From: Desulfarculus sp.
Lineage (GTDB): Bacteria; Desulfobacterota; Desulfarculia; Desulfarculales; Desulfarculaceae
NCBI GenBank assembly: GCA_016218705.1
Contig: JACRDC010000044.1
Location: 17,348 to 81,347, forward strand
DNA: 64,000 nt
Direction: 5' to 3'
Position 1 is the stretch's first letter. The number at the start of each line of letters is the position of its first letter. Both the position numbers and the translations under genes were made by a program. Below, in pieces: positions 33,137 through 42,440 of the stretch. The notes beneath the pieces are model-generated. The model ran no database searches. It was not told the DNA's origin and saw only the letters and a program-made list of their open reading frames with translations.

Positions 33137-33262
33137 GTGAAGGTGGCGGGGGCCGTGGGTCTGGCCCTGGTGACCCACGCCCCCCTGAAGGATCAAGGTT
33201 CCATGCTGCCCGACCAGGACGGCGCCGGGCCGTTGGGAGGTGATGACGATGGGATTACTTAA
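33137..33262 (+). CDS. Possible small ORF, 41 aa
   Basis: GTG start 5 bp after the previous stop, hydrophobic beginning (VAGAVGLALVTHAP) and acidic end; overlaps the next gene. No family. Could be an unconstrained frame. Confidence 0.25.
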   Translation: MKVAGAVGLALVTHAPLKDQGSMLPDQDGAGPLGGDDDGIT

Positions 33263-33677
33263 GAGGTTATCCGCCCTGGCGGCGCTGCTAGCGGTGCTGG
33301 CGGGCCTGGGCGGGTGCGCGGCCTATTACAAGGCCGTGGAAGAGAGCAACAAGGCCTGGGCCTTCAACCCCCGGGTGGCCAGGATCAAGCTGACGCCCGT
33401 GGACCCCAGCAAGCCGGCTCAGATAATCAACGGCACCCTCGAAGCTGAGATACCTCTGGATTCCTGGCAGCGGCCCATGGAGCCTGACTCCCCTGGTAAA
33501 CAGGTGGGCCAGGTGTTGGAGAAGGCCACGCCCCTGGGCACGGCCGTGGCCGTGGGGGATGCCATCAAGTCCGTTGCGGGCAAGGGCAGCAGCACAAGCA
33601 CCAAGGACAGCCACGATGTTAACAACAGCAACAATCAAGACCGGCATGACAGCGTAAGCGGCAGCGGGGCTCCCTGA
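33249..33677 (+). CDS. Phage lipoprotein, 142 aa (spanin-like position)
   Basis: The ATG at 33249 is chosen because the lipoprotein signal begins there (in-frame starts at 33240 and 33243 exist). The lipobox LGGC is near residue 23. After it come a short structured region and a Ser/Asn/Asp-rich tail (SSTSTKDSHDVNNSNNQD). Outer-membrane spanin subunits are short lipoproteins at this position, but the partner is not identified. Confidence 0.5.
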   Translation: MGLLKRLSALAALLAVLAGLGGCAAYYKAVEESNKAWAFNPRVARIKLTPVDPSKPAQIINGTLEAEIPLDSWQRPMEPDSPGKQVGQVLEKATPLGTAVAVGDAIKSVAGKGSSTSTKDSHDVNNSNNQDRHDSVSGSGAP

Positions 33678-33705
33678 AAGTCAAGGCGTATGGCTTGAAA
33701 TACAT

Positions 33706-33731
33706 GGCCCTCCCCGGTGGCGGGGAGGGCC
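33706..33731. terminator. Hairpin at the end of the phage late operon
   Basis: A perfect 11-bp stem, GGCCCTCCCCG with CGGGGAGGGCC, has a GTGG loop. No T run on the plus strand. It lies between the phage genes and the convergent cargo genes, so may serve both. Confidence 0.6.
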
Positions 33732-33786
33732 AAAACGCTGCCCTAAAGTGAATTTTGAGTAACGGGTAATTTATCAGCCGAGTGGG

Positions 33787-34788
33787 CTACATGATGATGC
33801 CTTTCAGAAGGACATCGTAGACTTTTCCATTGGACTCGATACCCAGCCTTTCCTCAAAGGGGCCTGCGGGCAGATTTTCAGTCCGTGGACTTACGACCAA
33901 CTTAAGCTTCTGCTCGGGCTCCGACCAACGCTCCTCCAACTTGAAATGGTCATGATTGTACAGTATGTTGCCGACAATCAGCTTATCCGCGCAGGTATTT
34001 TGAACTAGGATAGTACGGCCCACCTTGCCCTGCAAGTTCATTTTTACCTCGCCGAAATGTATCTCTTGGGGCTGGATTGTGAAAGGGCCACGTATATTAG
34101 CAGTTACGTGGATACTCACCATGGGCGAATCGGGAATCAGGAGGTTGATTGGTCCGGTAAAATTCTTGGGCTCCTTGACGCGGGAGCGCAACGTCAGGTC
34201 GTAGGAGCGGCCATCAGGCCGTGGGGCAGCCACCACGTCCAAGTACTCCATCAAGGAGTTCTCTATCGCGACGATCACCAGGGGACCACCCTCAGCATCG
34301 CTCACATTGAAGGAGATGCTGGGATTCTGGTCCAGGCAGCCCTCAAGTTTCAGATTGCGCCCCTTGTCCACCTTGACCTGGCTTACGGATTCGCCAGTCA
34401 TTATTAGTGTGATGGAGGGATTGGTAGGGTCGTTGGTCTTGACCGTTGCGGTTTTGCGGTAGGAGCCCGCGATGCCGCTGGTATGCAATTCCAAGTTGAT
34501 AACTCCCTTGCCGCCGGGTTTGGTCACCTTGTCGAACTGGGCCAGAGTGCAGCCACAGGAGGTGGTGACGCTTTCAACAACCAGGTCCGCTTGGCCCTGG
34601 TTAATGAAGGCGAACTGGGCGGTGAGAGTCTGTCCTTCCTTGACGGTAGGGACGATATCCTCTGTTCTTTCTAACGCGATCTTGGGGGTTGCTGGTTCGA
34701 CATTGGATGTCTCGGCGAAAGCGACAGAAGCCCAAAAAGCGCACGCCTGCACCGCGATCAACAAAATTAGACGAAACAGCCTTGGCAT
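33787..34788 (-). CDS. Secreted DUF1573 domain protein
   Basis: The protein has 333 aa with an N-terminal signal peptide (LILLIAVQACAFWASVAFA). DUF1573 features: FINQGQADLVVESVTTSCGCT near 62-82 with paired Cys, then two more beta-sandwich repeats (IHFGEVKMNLQGKVGRTILV). These periplasmic Ig-like proteins are of unknown role. First of the cargo genes; leftward. Confidence 0.8.
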   Translation of the reverse strand: MPRLFRLILLIAVQACAFWASVAFAETSNVEPATPKIALERTEDIVPTVKEGQTLTAQFAFINQGQADLVVESVTTSCGCTLAQFDKVTKPGGKGVINLELHTSGIAGSYRKTATVKTNDPTNPSITLIMTGESVSQVKVDKGRNLKLEGCLDQNPSISFNVSDAEGGPLVIVAIENSLMEYLDVVAAPRPDGRSYDLTLRSRVKEPKNFTGPINLLIPDSPMVSIHVTANIRGPFTIQPQEIHFGEVKMNLQGKVGRTILVQNTCADKLIVGNILYNHDHFKLEERWSEPEQKLKLVVSPRTENLPAGPFEERLGIESNGKVYDVLLKGIIM

Positions 34789-34794
34789 ATAATT

Positions 34795-34986
34795 TTAGCC
34801 TTTATTATGCGACTGACGCCGCGTTTCTTCCCAGTGAGAGCCTTCCGGTGCCGCTTGGTGCATTGCCTGAGCCCGATCAACGATATTCTCAGGAATCATC
34901 CCCCAGCATTCCGGCCTTCCCCAGGACTCCACAACCTTGTACGGTTTCTTTGGCTTGGCGGCATAAGCGGGAGCACGAAGCGCCAT
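34795..34986 (-). CDS. Possible small ORF, 63 aa
   Basis: Lies between DUF1573 and the methyltransferase-like gene on the same strand. Sequence (AYAAKPKKPYKVVESWGRPE) is not recognised and the ribosome site is weak. It could be a gene fragment. Confidence 0.25.
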   Translation of the reverse strand: MALRAPAYAAKPKKPYKVVESWGRPECWGMIPENIVDRAQAMHQAAPEGSHWEETRRQSHNKG

Positions 34987-35009
34987 CCGTCTTGAGGCGT
35001 TTCAATGCC

Positions 35010-35471
35010 CTACAACCACCTACGGACTCTCGCTTGGTAGGAAACGTACTCTGCGCCAAAAAGAGAAGACAGTGCACGCTCCTCGGGAGCGATTTGAAAT
35101 CGGTTTAGGTAGACCACAAAGCCCGGGATGAGCACGAAAGCGAGGGCATTCAGGAGAAAGGACGCCCACCCCAAAAGCGCGAACACCATGCCCAGATACA
35201 TCGGGTTCCGCGTGAAACGATACACGCCAGATACGACAAGGGATGAGGTGGAACCGGGCTTCGTTGGATTGACTGTCGTGCGTGCGCGGCGAAAAGAGAT
35301 CCCGCCCGCAACGACTATGCCTAGGCCGACAGCTACCAGAATAGCGCCCGCAGAAGCGCGTGCGGTCACGGACAGGTGGAAGGAGGGAACGGCCAACGAA
35401 GCGCCCCACATGCCGAGAGCGGCGATGAGCGTGACTACGACCGGAGGTATTTTCAACTCAAGGGCATTCAC
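35010..35471 (-). CDS. Isoprenylcysteine carboxyl methyltransferase-like membrane protein
   Basis: The protein has 153 aa from a GTG start with AGGAG 6 nt upstream. Four or five membrane segments and the family core GVYRFTRNPMYLGMVFALLGWA with the C-terminal PEERALSSLFGAEYVSYQARVRRWL. Bacterial members methylate unknown substrates. Members are common in metal-resistance islands, as here. Confidence 0.83.
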   Translation of the reverse strand: MNALELKIPPVVVTLIAALGMWGASLAVPSFHLSVTARASAGAILVAVGLGIVVAGGISFRRARTTVNPTKPGSTSSLVVSGVYRFTRNPMYLGMVFALLGWASFLLNALAFVLIPGFVVYLNRFQIAPEERALSSLFGAEYVSYQARVRRWL

Positions 35472-35586
35472 GACACACTCCTATAGCATAACGAGAATTG
35501 GTCCAGATTGTGTGACCGTTACCGAAAGTGGTCACGGGCCGGGGGGTACCGCCCCGCAATAAACGTTAGCCAAGGGAGTCCCCATG

Positions 35587-36405
35587 CTATTTGGTAAAAG
35601 GGTGCTCAAAAGATAGATAGAACAACACCCCGAAGTCTTCGCGAGAAGCGTCGAAACCTATAGGAAAAGCGATCCCCGGCACCACTTGCAGGCCCGATTC
35701 AAAGTCAATGGCGAACCGAACGCCAGGACTCAGCAGGAAGGTGTTATCGCGCCCCGTCTTGTTGGCGGCGGTCACGTTGTCGTTGCCGTACCAGACGCCC
35801 TCCAGCATCAAATCTAGCCCCGGCACCAGGCCATAGATCAGACTGGCGCCCGCGTTGTAGGCCACGGTGTCCGCCCGCGCCCCGCCAGATTCTCTACTGT
35901 CGGGCACGTAAGTAATCCCAAGATTGAGATGGCTGACCAGTCTGTCAGACAAGGTCAGGCTCACCGGCAAACTAAACTGATAGCCCCAGGCGTCGCTGCC
36001 AAGACCGCGCCGGTAATCCCCGGACGGGGCCAGGAGAGACAGGCGAGGGGCTACCGCCACCTCGTCGCGCATCACCAATTGATAGCGATAGTTCAGGGCC
36101 ACGTCGCCCAAACCGGTGTTGCCCGAATCATCCGACTTGTGCACCACGGGAATGGTATAGGAAAACTGGTGCGCTTGACTGAAGACAGGCCATTCCTGGG
36201 TGAAGTTGTACTGCCAGTTCCTGGACTTGCGCATGTACTGGAAGACGTTGATATGCTGCACCACGCCTTCCTCCTGGTTGTAGGCCTCCTCCAGCAGGAA
36301 GGAGTTGTCCTGTATCCTTTCGCCCGCGGCGGCCAAGCCGGTCAACAGGATCAGCAGGCACGCTGCCATTGGCATTACTTTCATGGCTGGTTTGCAGGAA
36401 GCCAT
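35587..36405 (-). CDS. Outer-membrane transporter-like beta-barrel protein (MetA/phenol-pathway-like)
   Basis: The protein has 272 aa from the ATG at 36405 with GGAGA 7 nt upstream; a longer frame from 36477 lacks support. Signal peptide (MPMAACLLILLTGLAAAGE). The rest is beta-barrel-like: QYNFTQEWPVFSQAHQFSYT, LGDVALNYRYQL, then APRLSLLAPSGDYRRGLGSD. Ends in aromatic-rich FYLSFEHPF. Related barrels are annotated as transporters; substrate unknown. Confidence 0.65.
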   Translation of the reverse strand: MASCKPAMKVMPMAACLLILLTGLAAAGERIQDNSFLLEEAYNQEEGVVQHINVFQYMRKSRNWQYNFTQEWPVFSQAHQFSYTIPVVHKSDDSGNTGLGDVALNYRYQLVMRDEVAVAPRLSLLAPSGDYRRGLGSDAWGYQFSLPVSLTLSDRLVSHLNLGITYVPDSRESGGARADTVAYNAGASLIYGLVPGLDLMLEGVWYGNDNVTAANKTGRDNTFLLSPGVRFAIDFESGLQVVPGIAFPIGFDASREDFGVLFYLSFEHPFTK

Positions 36406-36717
36406 ATCAGATCTCCATTTCCGTTTGTTGGCGCCGCAAAAACCCGATTGGTTGTTGTTGAGTCTCAGTTTCAACAAATAATACCATATTAACTTGCTTC
36501 GTCAAGGCCACATGCCAGGCCACATGACGGTTCAAGGAAGAATTGGCAGCATCAAGGAATCAGCCTGGAGGGCGGCTGACGATGGAGCTGGCTCGCTGGC
36601 GAGCAGAGGAGGCTGAGACTCCAAATACAAGGAGGAAAGCCTGGCGCACCCATGCAGAGGGTGCGCCAGGCTTCGCTTGCGGTAGGGCTTAGGGGCGCGT
36701 CAAATCAACCCGCCATA
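36406..36717. other. Intergenic region with a strong hairpin
   Basis: No gene seen. It contains the upstream region of the barrel gene (AT-rich at 36470-36500) and the terminator at 36637-36673. Confidence 0.6.
36637..36673 (-). terminator. Rho-independent-like terminator
   Basis: A perfect 15-bp stem (36637-36651 with 36659-36673) and 7-nt loop, followed on the minus strand by TTTCCTCCTT. It ends the transcript of the EF-hand-like gene at 36718. Confidence 0.75.
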
Positions 36718-37296
36718 TCAATCATGGTTCGAGTTGCCTTTGAACCCATCATCATCGTACCCGTGCCCATAGTTTCCGTTGCCGGGGTTGGCGCCCGCGT
36801 TTGGCGCCCAAACCTGGAAGCCATCATGGATTCCATCCCTGTTCTGATCCATCCAGGCCCCCAACTGGTTGGCGCCAGCGGTATTCCACGCGGTTTGGAA
36901 TTCGAACATGTCGTGCAGGCCGTCCTTGTTGTTGTCAACCCATCCACCCAGGTGCCCATCGGTGAACACTTGCCACTGGGCTTGGTCCAGGGCTCCCTTG
37001 GGCAGGGCGTATCCCTGACCAGGCATGGCCTGCCATTGACTGGGGTCGTTGAACCAGCTCGGGAGGGAGGCGTTGGTGCTGGCGCCCTTCCACCATTGAA
37101 TGGCGTTCTGGTCCATCTGGTATTGGGCGCCCGCGCCCACGTTGGGGTCGCTGTGCGTGTCCAGCGGTGAAAAGTGCTCCCATTTCTGCGGATTGGCCGC
37201 ATGAGGCCCGGCCTGGGCGGGGAGTGCCCCCAAGGCCACAATACCTGCCGTTAGCAGGATGGCGAGAGTGGAGACGGCGCGTTTTACCTTCATCAT
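36718..37296 (-). CDS. Secreted protein with calcium-binding (EF-hand/TSP3-like) repeats
   Basis: The protein has 192 aa with a signal peptide (AILLTAGIVALGALPAQA) and AAAGGAA upstream of the ATG. Two Asp/Asn-rich loops, DNNKDGLHDMFEF and DQNRDGIHDGFQVW, resemble EF-hand or thrombospondin type 3 calcium loops. The C-terminus is Gly/Asn/Asp/His-rich. Secreted; possibly metal binding, which suits the island. Not a named family. Confidence 0.6.
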   Translation of the reverse strand: MMKVKRAVSTLAILLTAGIVALGALPAQAGPHAANPQKWEHFSPLDTHSDPNVGAGAQYQMDQNAIQWWKGASTNASLPSWFNDPSQWQAMPGQGYALPKGALDQAQWQVFTDGHLGGWVDNNKDGLHDMFEFQTAWNTAGANQLGAWMDQNRDGIHDGFQVWAPNAGANPGNGNYGHGYDDDGFKGNSNHD

Positions 37297-37311
37297 GACG
37301 TTCCTTTCGAG

Positions 37312-37809
37312 TTAGCTGTTGCGCGACGCTTGGGTAAGCGCCCGGTTGTTGCCGCAGTCGAAAACATTGGACCAGGTGAATGGGCTCTCCTCGTGGAAGG
37401 CGAGCCGCACCTGGAGGCCGTCACCGGCCTTCACTGGGAACTCGAACTTGAACCCGGCCAAGGGAGCCAGGCTGCGCGTTTGGTTCTTGGCGGTGAACAC
37501 GCTGAAGCGCACCATGTTGCTCGCCTTGGCGATCACGGCGCCCTTGGCGTCATACACTGCCACGTCAACGTGTCCCGGGTTTGCGGTGGCGGTTCCCAGC
37601 ACCTTGCGCTTGACCGCGCCGGTTATCACCAACTCTTCGTTGGATTGGATGACCTTGGTGTCAGTGAACGGTGACGGTTGCCCCGATTCACTTATGGCGG
37701 CTTGCCCGCTGGCCCGGAGGTCCGCCCCCGTGGTGGCGCAACCGGTGGACAAGAGCGCGCCGGCCGCCACCAGGGTCGCCAAGGCTATGCCAAAACTCTT
37801 TTGCAGCAT
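37312..37809 (-). CDS. Lipoprotein of the duplicated metal-island module, copy 1
   Basis: The protein has 165 aa from the ATG at 37809 with GGAGAAAG upstream. Lipobox ALLSTGC near residue 23, then a beta-sandwich-like body (LVITGAVKRKVLGTATANPGHVDVAVYD, split here by eye into strands). A close paralogue lies at 45545-46117. Function unknown; outer- or inner-membrane-anchored periplasmic protein. Confidence 0.65.
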   Translation of the reverse strand: MLQKSFGIALATLVAAGALLSTGCATTGADLRASGQAAISESGQPSPFTDTKVIQSNEELVITGAVKRKVLGTATANPGHVDVAVYDAKGAVIAKASNMVRFSVFTAKNQTRSLAPLAGFKFEFPVKAGDGLQVRLAFHEESPFTWSNVFDCGNNRALTQASRNS

Positions 37810-37934
37810 GGTCTTTCTCCATTCCCCAAGATTGAAACTGCTCAGTTGACTATTCAAAATGGTATTTGCGGGGTCCTGCCGGGCGGACGGCATGATGCGG
37901 CCGCCCGGCCTCAACTGGGACAGGGGGGAGAAGC

Positions 37935-38345
37935 CTAGGCTAAAATTACAACGGAACTGAGGAGTTGGCGTGTGGGCGTAGGCGTGATTGGGTCCGAGCC
38001 CATGGTCCGCAGGACGTACCGGGAGTGTGCGGCGTCGTGGATGGCCGGTAATAACGGGTTGGCCAAGGAGTGCGGAGCTTGCTCGGAGGGCCGGGAAGAG
38101 ACCGCAGCCCCCAGTTGCACCAGGGTGTCCACGCAGGAACAGCAGGAGGCATGCTCAAAGGCCTGCTCGCCGTCTGCGGGGTGATTGGAAAGGCCATCAG
38201 GGGTCCTGGCGCAACACCTTGCACCAGCGACTTCCAGGGACATGCCCTTATCAGGGGAAACGCAAAGCACTACCGCGCCCGCTCCCTGGGCGACCAGGAG
38301 GACAAGGGCGATGGCTATGAAATATGTCGCCTTGCCGTGACGCAT
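37935..38345 (-). CDS. Cys-rich secreted protein, copy 1
   Basis: The protein has 136 aa. A signal-like hydrophobic N-terminus (FIAIALVLLVAQGAGAV) is followed by Cys pairs: LCVSP, ARCCAR, ASCCSCVD. These could bind a soft metal. Paralogue at 46249-46659 has the same Cys pattern. Located downstream of the ATPase (here, of its remnant). Not a recognised family. Confidence 0.6.
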   Translation of the reverse strand: MRHGKATYFIAIALVLLVAQGAGAVVLCVSPDKGMSLEVAGARCCARTPDGLSNHPADGEQAFEHASCCSCVDTLVQLGAAVSSRPSEQAPHSLANPLLPAIHDAAHSRYVLRTMGSDPITPTPTRQLLSSVVILA

Positions 38346-38417
38346 CGGAGAATCGCCGATATCCCCTTTCGGTTACCTCGCCTGTGCCCTTGACCTAAAG
38401 CCAGTAGGACATTCCCA

Positions 38418-38801
38418 CTAATTTAGTATATTATAAGCGAAGATTCGTGCACTGTCAAGCCAACAGCCAACAGCCAGGCCCTGCCGAATCCAAAGAGACT
38501 GGCGTGGAGGCCACATTCCTAACGGTCTGCCCGCCCGCAGACCATTGGCCACCGCCAACAGCACGGAGGCTTCGTGGGCCGGCGCCGCCACAGTAGTGGT
38601 TATGGGGCCCAAGACCGCCGCCGGTATGAGCACGGCCAGCACGATCTGTGAAAACACGACGTTTTGCCGGCTGACCCTCCCCGCCTTGCGCCCTATGCGC
38701 ACGGCGTAGACCAGCTTGGAGAGGTCGTCGGCCATCACCGCCAGATCCGCCGCTTCCAAGGCGGCGTCCGAGCCGGCCACGCCCATGGCCACCCTGGCGC
38801 T
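38418..38801 (-). pseudogene. P-type ATPase C-terminal remnant
   Basis: Encodes only the last part of a P1B ATPase ([20 protein letters not shown], then [16 protein letters not shown] and [10 protein letters not shown]), matching the C-terminus of the intact gene at 46820. Homology stops abruptly at 38801, and the frame runs past the normal stop to 38418. The catalytic domains are absent, so it is not functional. Confidence 0.85.
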
Positions 38802-38928
38802 TGATTAAGGCCGAGCTTTCGGCACCCCGGCTCAATTGGAGATATCCCGCATGATCAACAAACAAGGCTTCTTTATGCATATCCTTGCCATGGGCAAACC
38901 GCCCCGTTTGCTGTTGGATTTGATGGCG

Positions 38929-39270
38929 TTAAATTGCGTTTTCACCTCTTTCGTTTGTCCGAATCTTCACGACATCATCGATTGTGGATACGAATATCTT
39001 CCCATCGCCGGTATTGCCGGTGTGCGCATATTTTTGGATAACGTTGACGACTTCATCAGCCATTGCGTCATCCACCACGACTTCCAGCTTGATGCGCGGA
39101 ATGAATTCCACCATTTCATATAAAACCTTGTCTTTTGCGTTCTTTGCCCTGCCCTTGCCAAAGCCCTTTATTTCAGACACAGTCACGCCTGGCAGGCCGG
39201 CAATGGCCCGCAGCGCCTCGGTAATGGCCAGCAGTTTTGCCCGTCGGACAATCGCCTTTATCTCTTTCAT
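38929..39270 (-). CDS. PII-like signalling protein of the RND efflux operon
   Basis: The protein has 113 aa. PII fold: MKEIKAIVRRAKLLAITEAL, VTVSEIKGFG, then VEFIPRIKLEVVVDDAMADEVVNVI and TGNTGDGKIFVSTIDDVVKIRT. The T-loop is short and lacks the uridylylated Tyr of GlnB, being replaced by GKGRAKNAKDKVLYEM. PII-like proteins are known next to CzcA/CusA-type exporters, presumably sensing a nucleotide or metal. It lies 30 bp after the RND gene. Confidence 0.85.
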   Translation of the reverse strand: MKEIKAIVRRAKLLAITEALRAIAGLPGVTVSEIKGFGKGRAKNAKDKVLYEMVEFIPRIKLEVVVDDAMADEVVNVIQKYAHTGNTGDGKIFVSTIDDVVKIRTNERGENAI

Positions 39271-39300
39271 GGCTTTTACCTTTTTTGCGGAATTAAGAGC

Positions 39301-42300
39301 CTACATCTCCTCTTCGTCTTCTCGCTTCTCAAACCAGCTGTATACCGAAGGAATGATCAACAGCGTCAGCATGGTGGAAGTCACCAGACCGCCCACAACA
39401 ACCGTGGCCAGCGGCTTCTGGATTTCCGAACCGGTGCCGGTGGCCAGCAGCATCGGGATGAGGCTAAAGATGGCAATGGATGCGGTCATCAGAACCGGGC
39501 GCAGACGGTCGGCAGCCCCTTTCCTGATTGCCCCGTCCAACTCGAGCCCATCTTCGCGCAGTTGTGATATACGCGACACCAGCACCAGGCCGTTCAGCAC
39601 CGCCACCCCGAAAAGGACCACGAAGCCGACCGAAGCCGGCACCGACAGGTACTGACCGGAGATGAACAGTGAGAAGATGCCACCGATGAGGGCGAATGGC
39701 AGGTTGGAGATGACCAGCAACGCCAGCCGGATCGAACGGAAGGTTACGTACAGCAGCAAGAGAATAATGCCGACAGCGACCGGGCCGATGATCATCAACC
39801 GCTGCATGGCCCGCTGCTGGTTCTCGAACTGGCCTCCCCAGGTGAGGTAATAGCCGGGGGGAAGCTTGACCTGTTCCTTGATTTTCTGCTTGGCCTCGGC
39901 AACGAAACTGCCTATGTCCCGGCCGGTGATGTTCATCTCGATGGCGATCCGCCGGACGCCGTCCTGACGGCTGATCTGCACCGGCCCTTCGATCATCTTC
40001 ACCTCGGCCAACTGCTCCAGCGGCACGTTGACCCCGGTCTTGGTGGTGATCAGCAGGTTCTTGATGGCTTCGAGTGAGTTGCGCTTCTCCTCCGGCAGCC
40101 GGACGGTAATGGGGAAACTGCGGTTCTCTTCGAAAAGTTGCGATGCCGCCTTGCCGCCCACGGCGATTTCAATCACCTTTTGCACGTCACTGATGTTGAG
40201 GCCATAGCGGGCTATCTTCGACCGGTCGATATTGACGGTCAAGTACGGTTGGCCGGAAATTTTCTCGGCGTTGAGGTCCGCCCCCCCCTTGATGGTCGAC
40301 AACACCCTGGTAATCTCCTGGGATTTCTCTCTGAGGACATTGATGTCCTCCCCGAACAGCTTGAGAATCAACTGCGCCCGAGTGCCGGCCACCAGCTCGT
40401 CGATGCGGCACTGGATCGGCTGGCTGAACCCGACCGTAATTCCGGCAATGGATTCAAGCGCCTTGCGCATCTGATTGGTGACCTCCTCCTTGCTGATGTC
40501 CCGCGTCCATTCACCCTTAGTCTTGAATATCCCCACGTAGCCGGTCTTGTCGGACCCCCTCGTATCCAGGGCCACCCCGGTCTGGCCGGTGCGTGCCACG
40601 ACAGTATCCAGTTCGGGAAATTCCTTGAGCTTCGCTGCCACTCTCTGGTTGACTTCCAGCGCTTTTCCCAGAGAGACACCGGGGAGCATGGAAACGTCCA
40701 TGTCAAATGATCCCTCGTCCATGATCGGGATGAATTCCGTACCCAGCCTGGTCATCATGAAGACGGAGGCGATCAGCAAGGCCAAGGCCGTCCCCAGCAC
40801 TACCCTTTTCTTGCTCATGGCATAGTTGAGCATTGGCTGGTAGAGCCGGTGCGCCTGCTTCATGAAAAAGCTTTCCTTTTCCGGGTGCGGTTTAAGGATG
40901 ATGTTGCAGAGCACCGGGATGATGAAGATGGAAAGGAGCAGTGAAGCCAGGAGCGCAATGGTAACGGTGATGGCCAGTGGACCGAACATCTTTCCCTCGA
41001 TCCCTTCCAAGGCCAGGATAGGGATGAAGGTGATGGCGATAATCAGCTCGCCGAAGATGCTCGGCTTGCGCACCTCCATGACCGCCTTGAGCACGGTCAT
41101 TGGCTTGGGGTTCCTTTCACCCTCGTGGCTCAAGTGGCGCTGGACGTTCTCCACCTGGATGATGGTGGTGTCGATGATCATGCCGATGGAGATGGCCAGA
41201 CCGCCGAGGGACATGAGGTTGGCGGTTATGCCGGTCAGTTTCATGATAATGAAGGTGGCCAGGAGCGACAGCGGCAGGGCGACGAGAACGACGATGCTTC
41301 CCCGGATGCTGTTCAGGAGCAGGTAGAGGATGACGAGGACCAGGACCGATCCTTCGATCAGCGCCTTGTTGACGGTGCCGACGCTGGCTTTGACGATGTC
41401 GCTTCGGTCATAGTACGAAACTATCCTGATCCCTTCCGGCAGGACATTGTTTTCGTTGATCTCCTCTACCTTGGCCGCCACCTGGCGGACCACGTCGCGG
41501 CTGTTCTCGCCCCTCAGCATCATGACGATGCCGCCGACGCATTCGTCCTTGCCATTTTTCATGGCGGCACCCATCCGGACAGCCTCCCCGACCTTGACTT
41601 GAGCCACGTCGCGGACATAGGTGGGGGTGCCGCCCGCCGACTTCAGGACGATGTTGCCGATGTCGGTTACATCCTTGATCAAGCCGACGCCGCGGACGAT
41701 GTACTGGTTGGCGCCCCGCTCCAGAAGGTTGCCGCCGACGTTTTCGTTGTTGTGGCCGATGGCGTTGTACACGTCGTCCACAGTGAGCCCGTATTTCACC
41801 AGCTTTTCCGGCGAGACCAGCACCTGATATTCCTTGAAATACCCGCCAAAGGAGTTGATCTCGTTGACACCGGCGACGCTCTTCAATTGCGGGGTGACTA
41901 TCCATTCTTGGATGGTACGCAGGTTGGTCAGGTAAGCGCGCTTGTCCTCCGGGTCGTCCGGCATCTTACCTTCCAGGGTGTACTGATATATCTCTCCCAT
42001 GGCGGTGCCGATGGGTCCCATGGCGACCTCGACCCCTTTCGGCACCTTCTCCTTTGCCTCGGCAAGCCGCTCGAACACCAGCTGCCGGGCGAAGTAAATG
42101 TTCACATTGTCTTTGAAGACGATGGTGACGATGGAGAGGCCGAACTTGGTGACCGAGCGCATCTGCTCGATATCCGGAAGGCCGCGCATGGCCATCTCTA
42201 TCGGATAGGTGACATTGCGCTCGATCTCGATGGCCGACAGGCCGTTGGCGCGGCTGACCACCTCCACCTGGATGTTGGTCACATCCGGGAAGGCGTCAAT

Positions 42301-42405
42301 CGGAAGCTTTACATAGGAATAGAGGCCGAAGGTGACGATCAGGAGCGCCAGGAAGATGACCATCCCCTTTTGGCGCAAGGTATAGGCAATCAGTTTTTCC
42401 AGCAT
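39301..42405 (-). CDS. CusA/CzcA-family heavy-metal efflux RND transporter
   Basis: The protein has 1034 aa, full length for HME-RND pumps. N-terminus LRQKGMVIFLALLIVTFGLYSYVKLPIDAFPDVTN (spanning TM1), MGPIGTAMGEIYQYTLEG near 129-146, and TM4 SIGMIIDTTIIQVEN at 406-420 with Asp412 and Glu419. The first Asp of the CzcA DFG motif is absent (SIG instead), so the proton pathway is closer to CusA-like or divergent types. Trimeric inner-membrane exporter; works with the adaptor and TolC proteins upstream. Confidence 0.93.
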   Translation of the reverse strand: MLEKLIAYTLRQKGMVIFLALLIVTFGLYSYVKLPIDAFPDVTNIQVEVVSRANGLSAIEIERNVTYPIEMAMRGLPDIEQMRSVTKFGLSIVTIVFKDNVNIYFARQLVFERLAEAKEKVPKGVEVAMGPIGTAMGEIYQYTLEGKMPDDPEDKRAYLTNLRTIQEWIVTPQLKSVAGVNEINSFGGYFKEYQVLVSPEKLVKYGLTVDDVYNAIGHNNENVGGNLLERGANQYIVRGVGLIKDVTDIGNIVLKSAGGTPTYVRDVAQVKVGEAVRMGAAMKNGKDECVGGIVMMLRGENSRDVVRQVAAKVEEINENNVLPEGIRIVSYYDRSDIVKASVGTVNKALIEGSVLVLVILYLLLNSIRGSIVVLVALPLSLLATFIIMKLTGITANLMSLGGLAISIGMIIDTTIIQVENVQRHLSHEGERNPKPMTVLKAVMEVRKPSIFGELIIAITFIPILALEGIEGKMFGPLAITVTIALLASLLLSIFIIPVLCNIILKPHPEKESFFMKQAHRLYQPMLNYAMSKKRVVLGTALALLIASVFMMTRLGTEFIPIMDEGSFDMDVSMLPGVSLGKALEVNQRVAAKLKEFPELDTVVARTGQTGVALDTRGSDKTGYVGIFKTKGEWTRDISKEEVTNQMRKALESIAGITVGFSQPIQCRIDELVAGTRAQLILKLFGEDINVLREKSQEITRVLSTIKGGADLNAEKISGQPYLTVNIDRSKIARYGLNISDVQKVIEIAVGGKAASQLFEENRSFPITVRLPEEKRNSLEAIKNLLITTKTGVNVPLEQLAEVKMIEGPVQISRQDGVRRIAIEMNITGRDIGSFVAEAKQKIKEQVKLPPGYYLTWGGQFENQQRAMQRLMIIGPVAVGIILLLLYVTFRSIRLALLVISNLPFALIGGIFSLFISGQYLSVPASVGFVVLFGVAVLNGLVLVSRISQLREDGLELDGAIRKGAADRLRPVLMTASIAIFSLIPMLLATGTGSEIQKPLATVVVGGLVTSTMLTLLIIPSVYSWFEKREDEEEM

Positions 42406-42440
42406 CGGGGCCTCGTTTCCGCTACATATGGCTTGTAGTT

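Larger units (their letters stand above)
37346..38801. repeat. Diverged direct repeat (~1.46 kb), left copy
   Basis: Corresponds base by base, with many substitutions, to 45654-47107. Contains lipoprotein gene, Cys-rich protein gene and the 3' end of a P-type ATPase gene. The two copies flank the RND efflux operon. Confidence 0.85.

Noticed and set aside
41125..42438. 437-codon plus-strand frame
   Set aside because: Antisense of the RND pump gene; His/Asp/Gly-rich pattern is the complement of the real codons.
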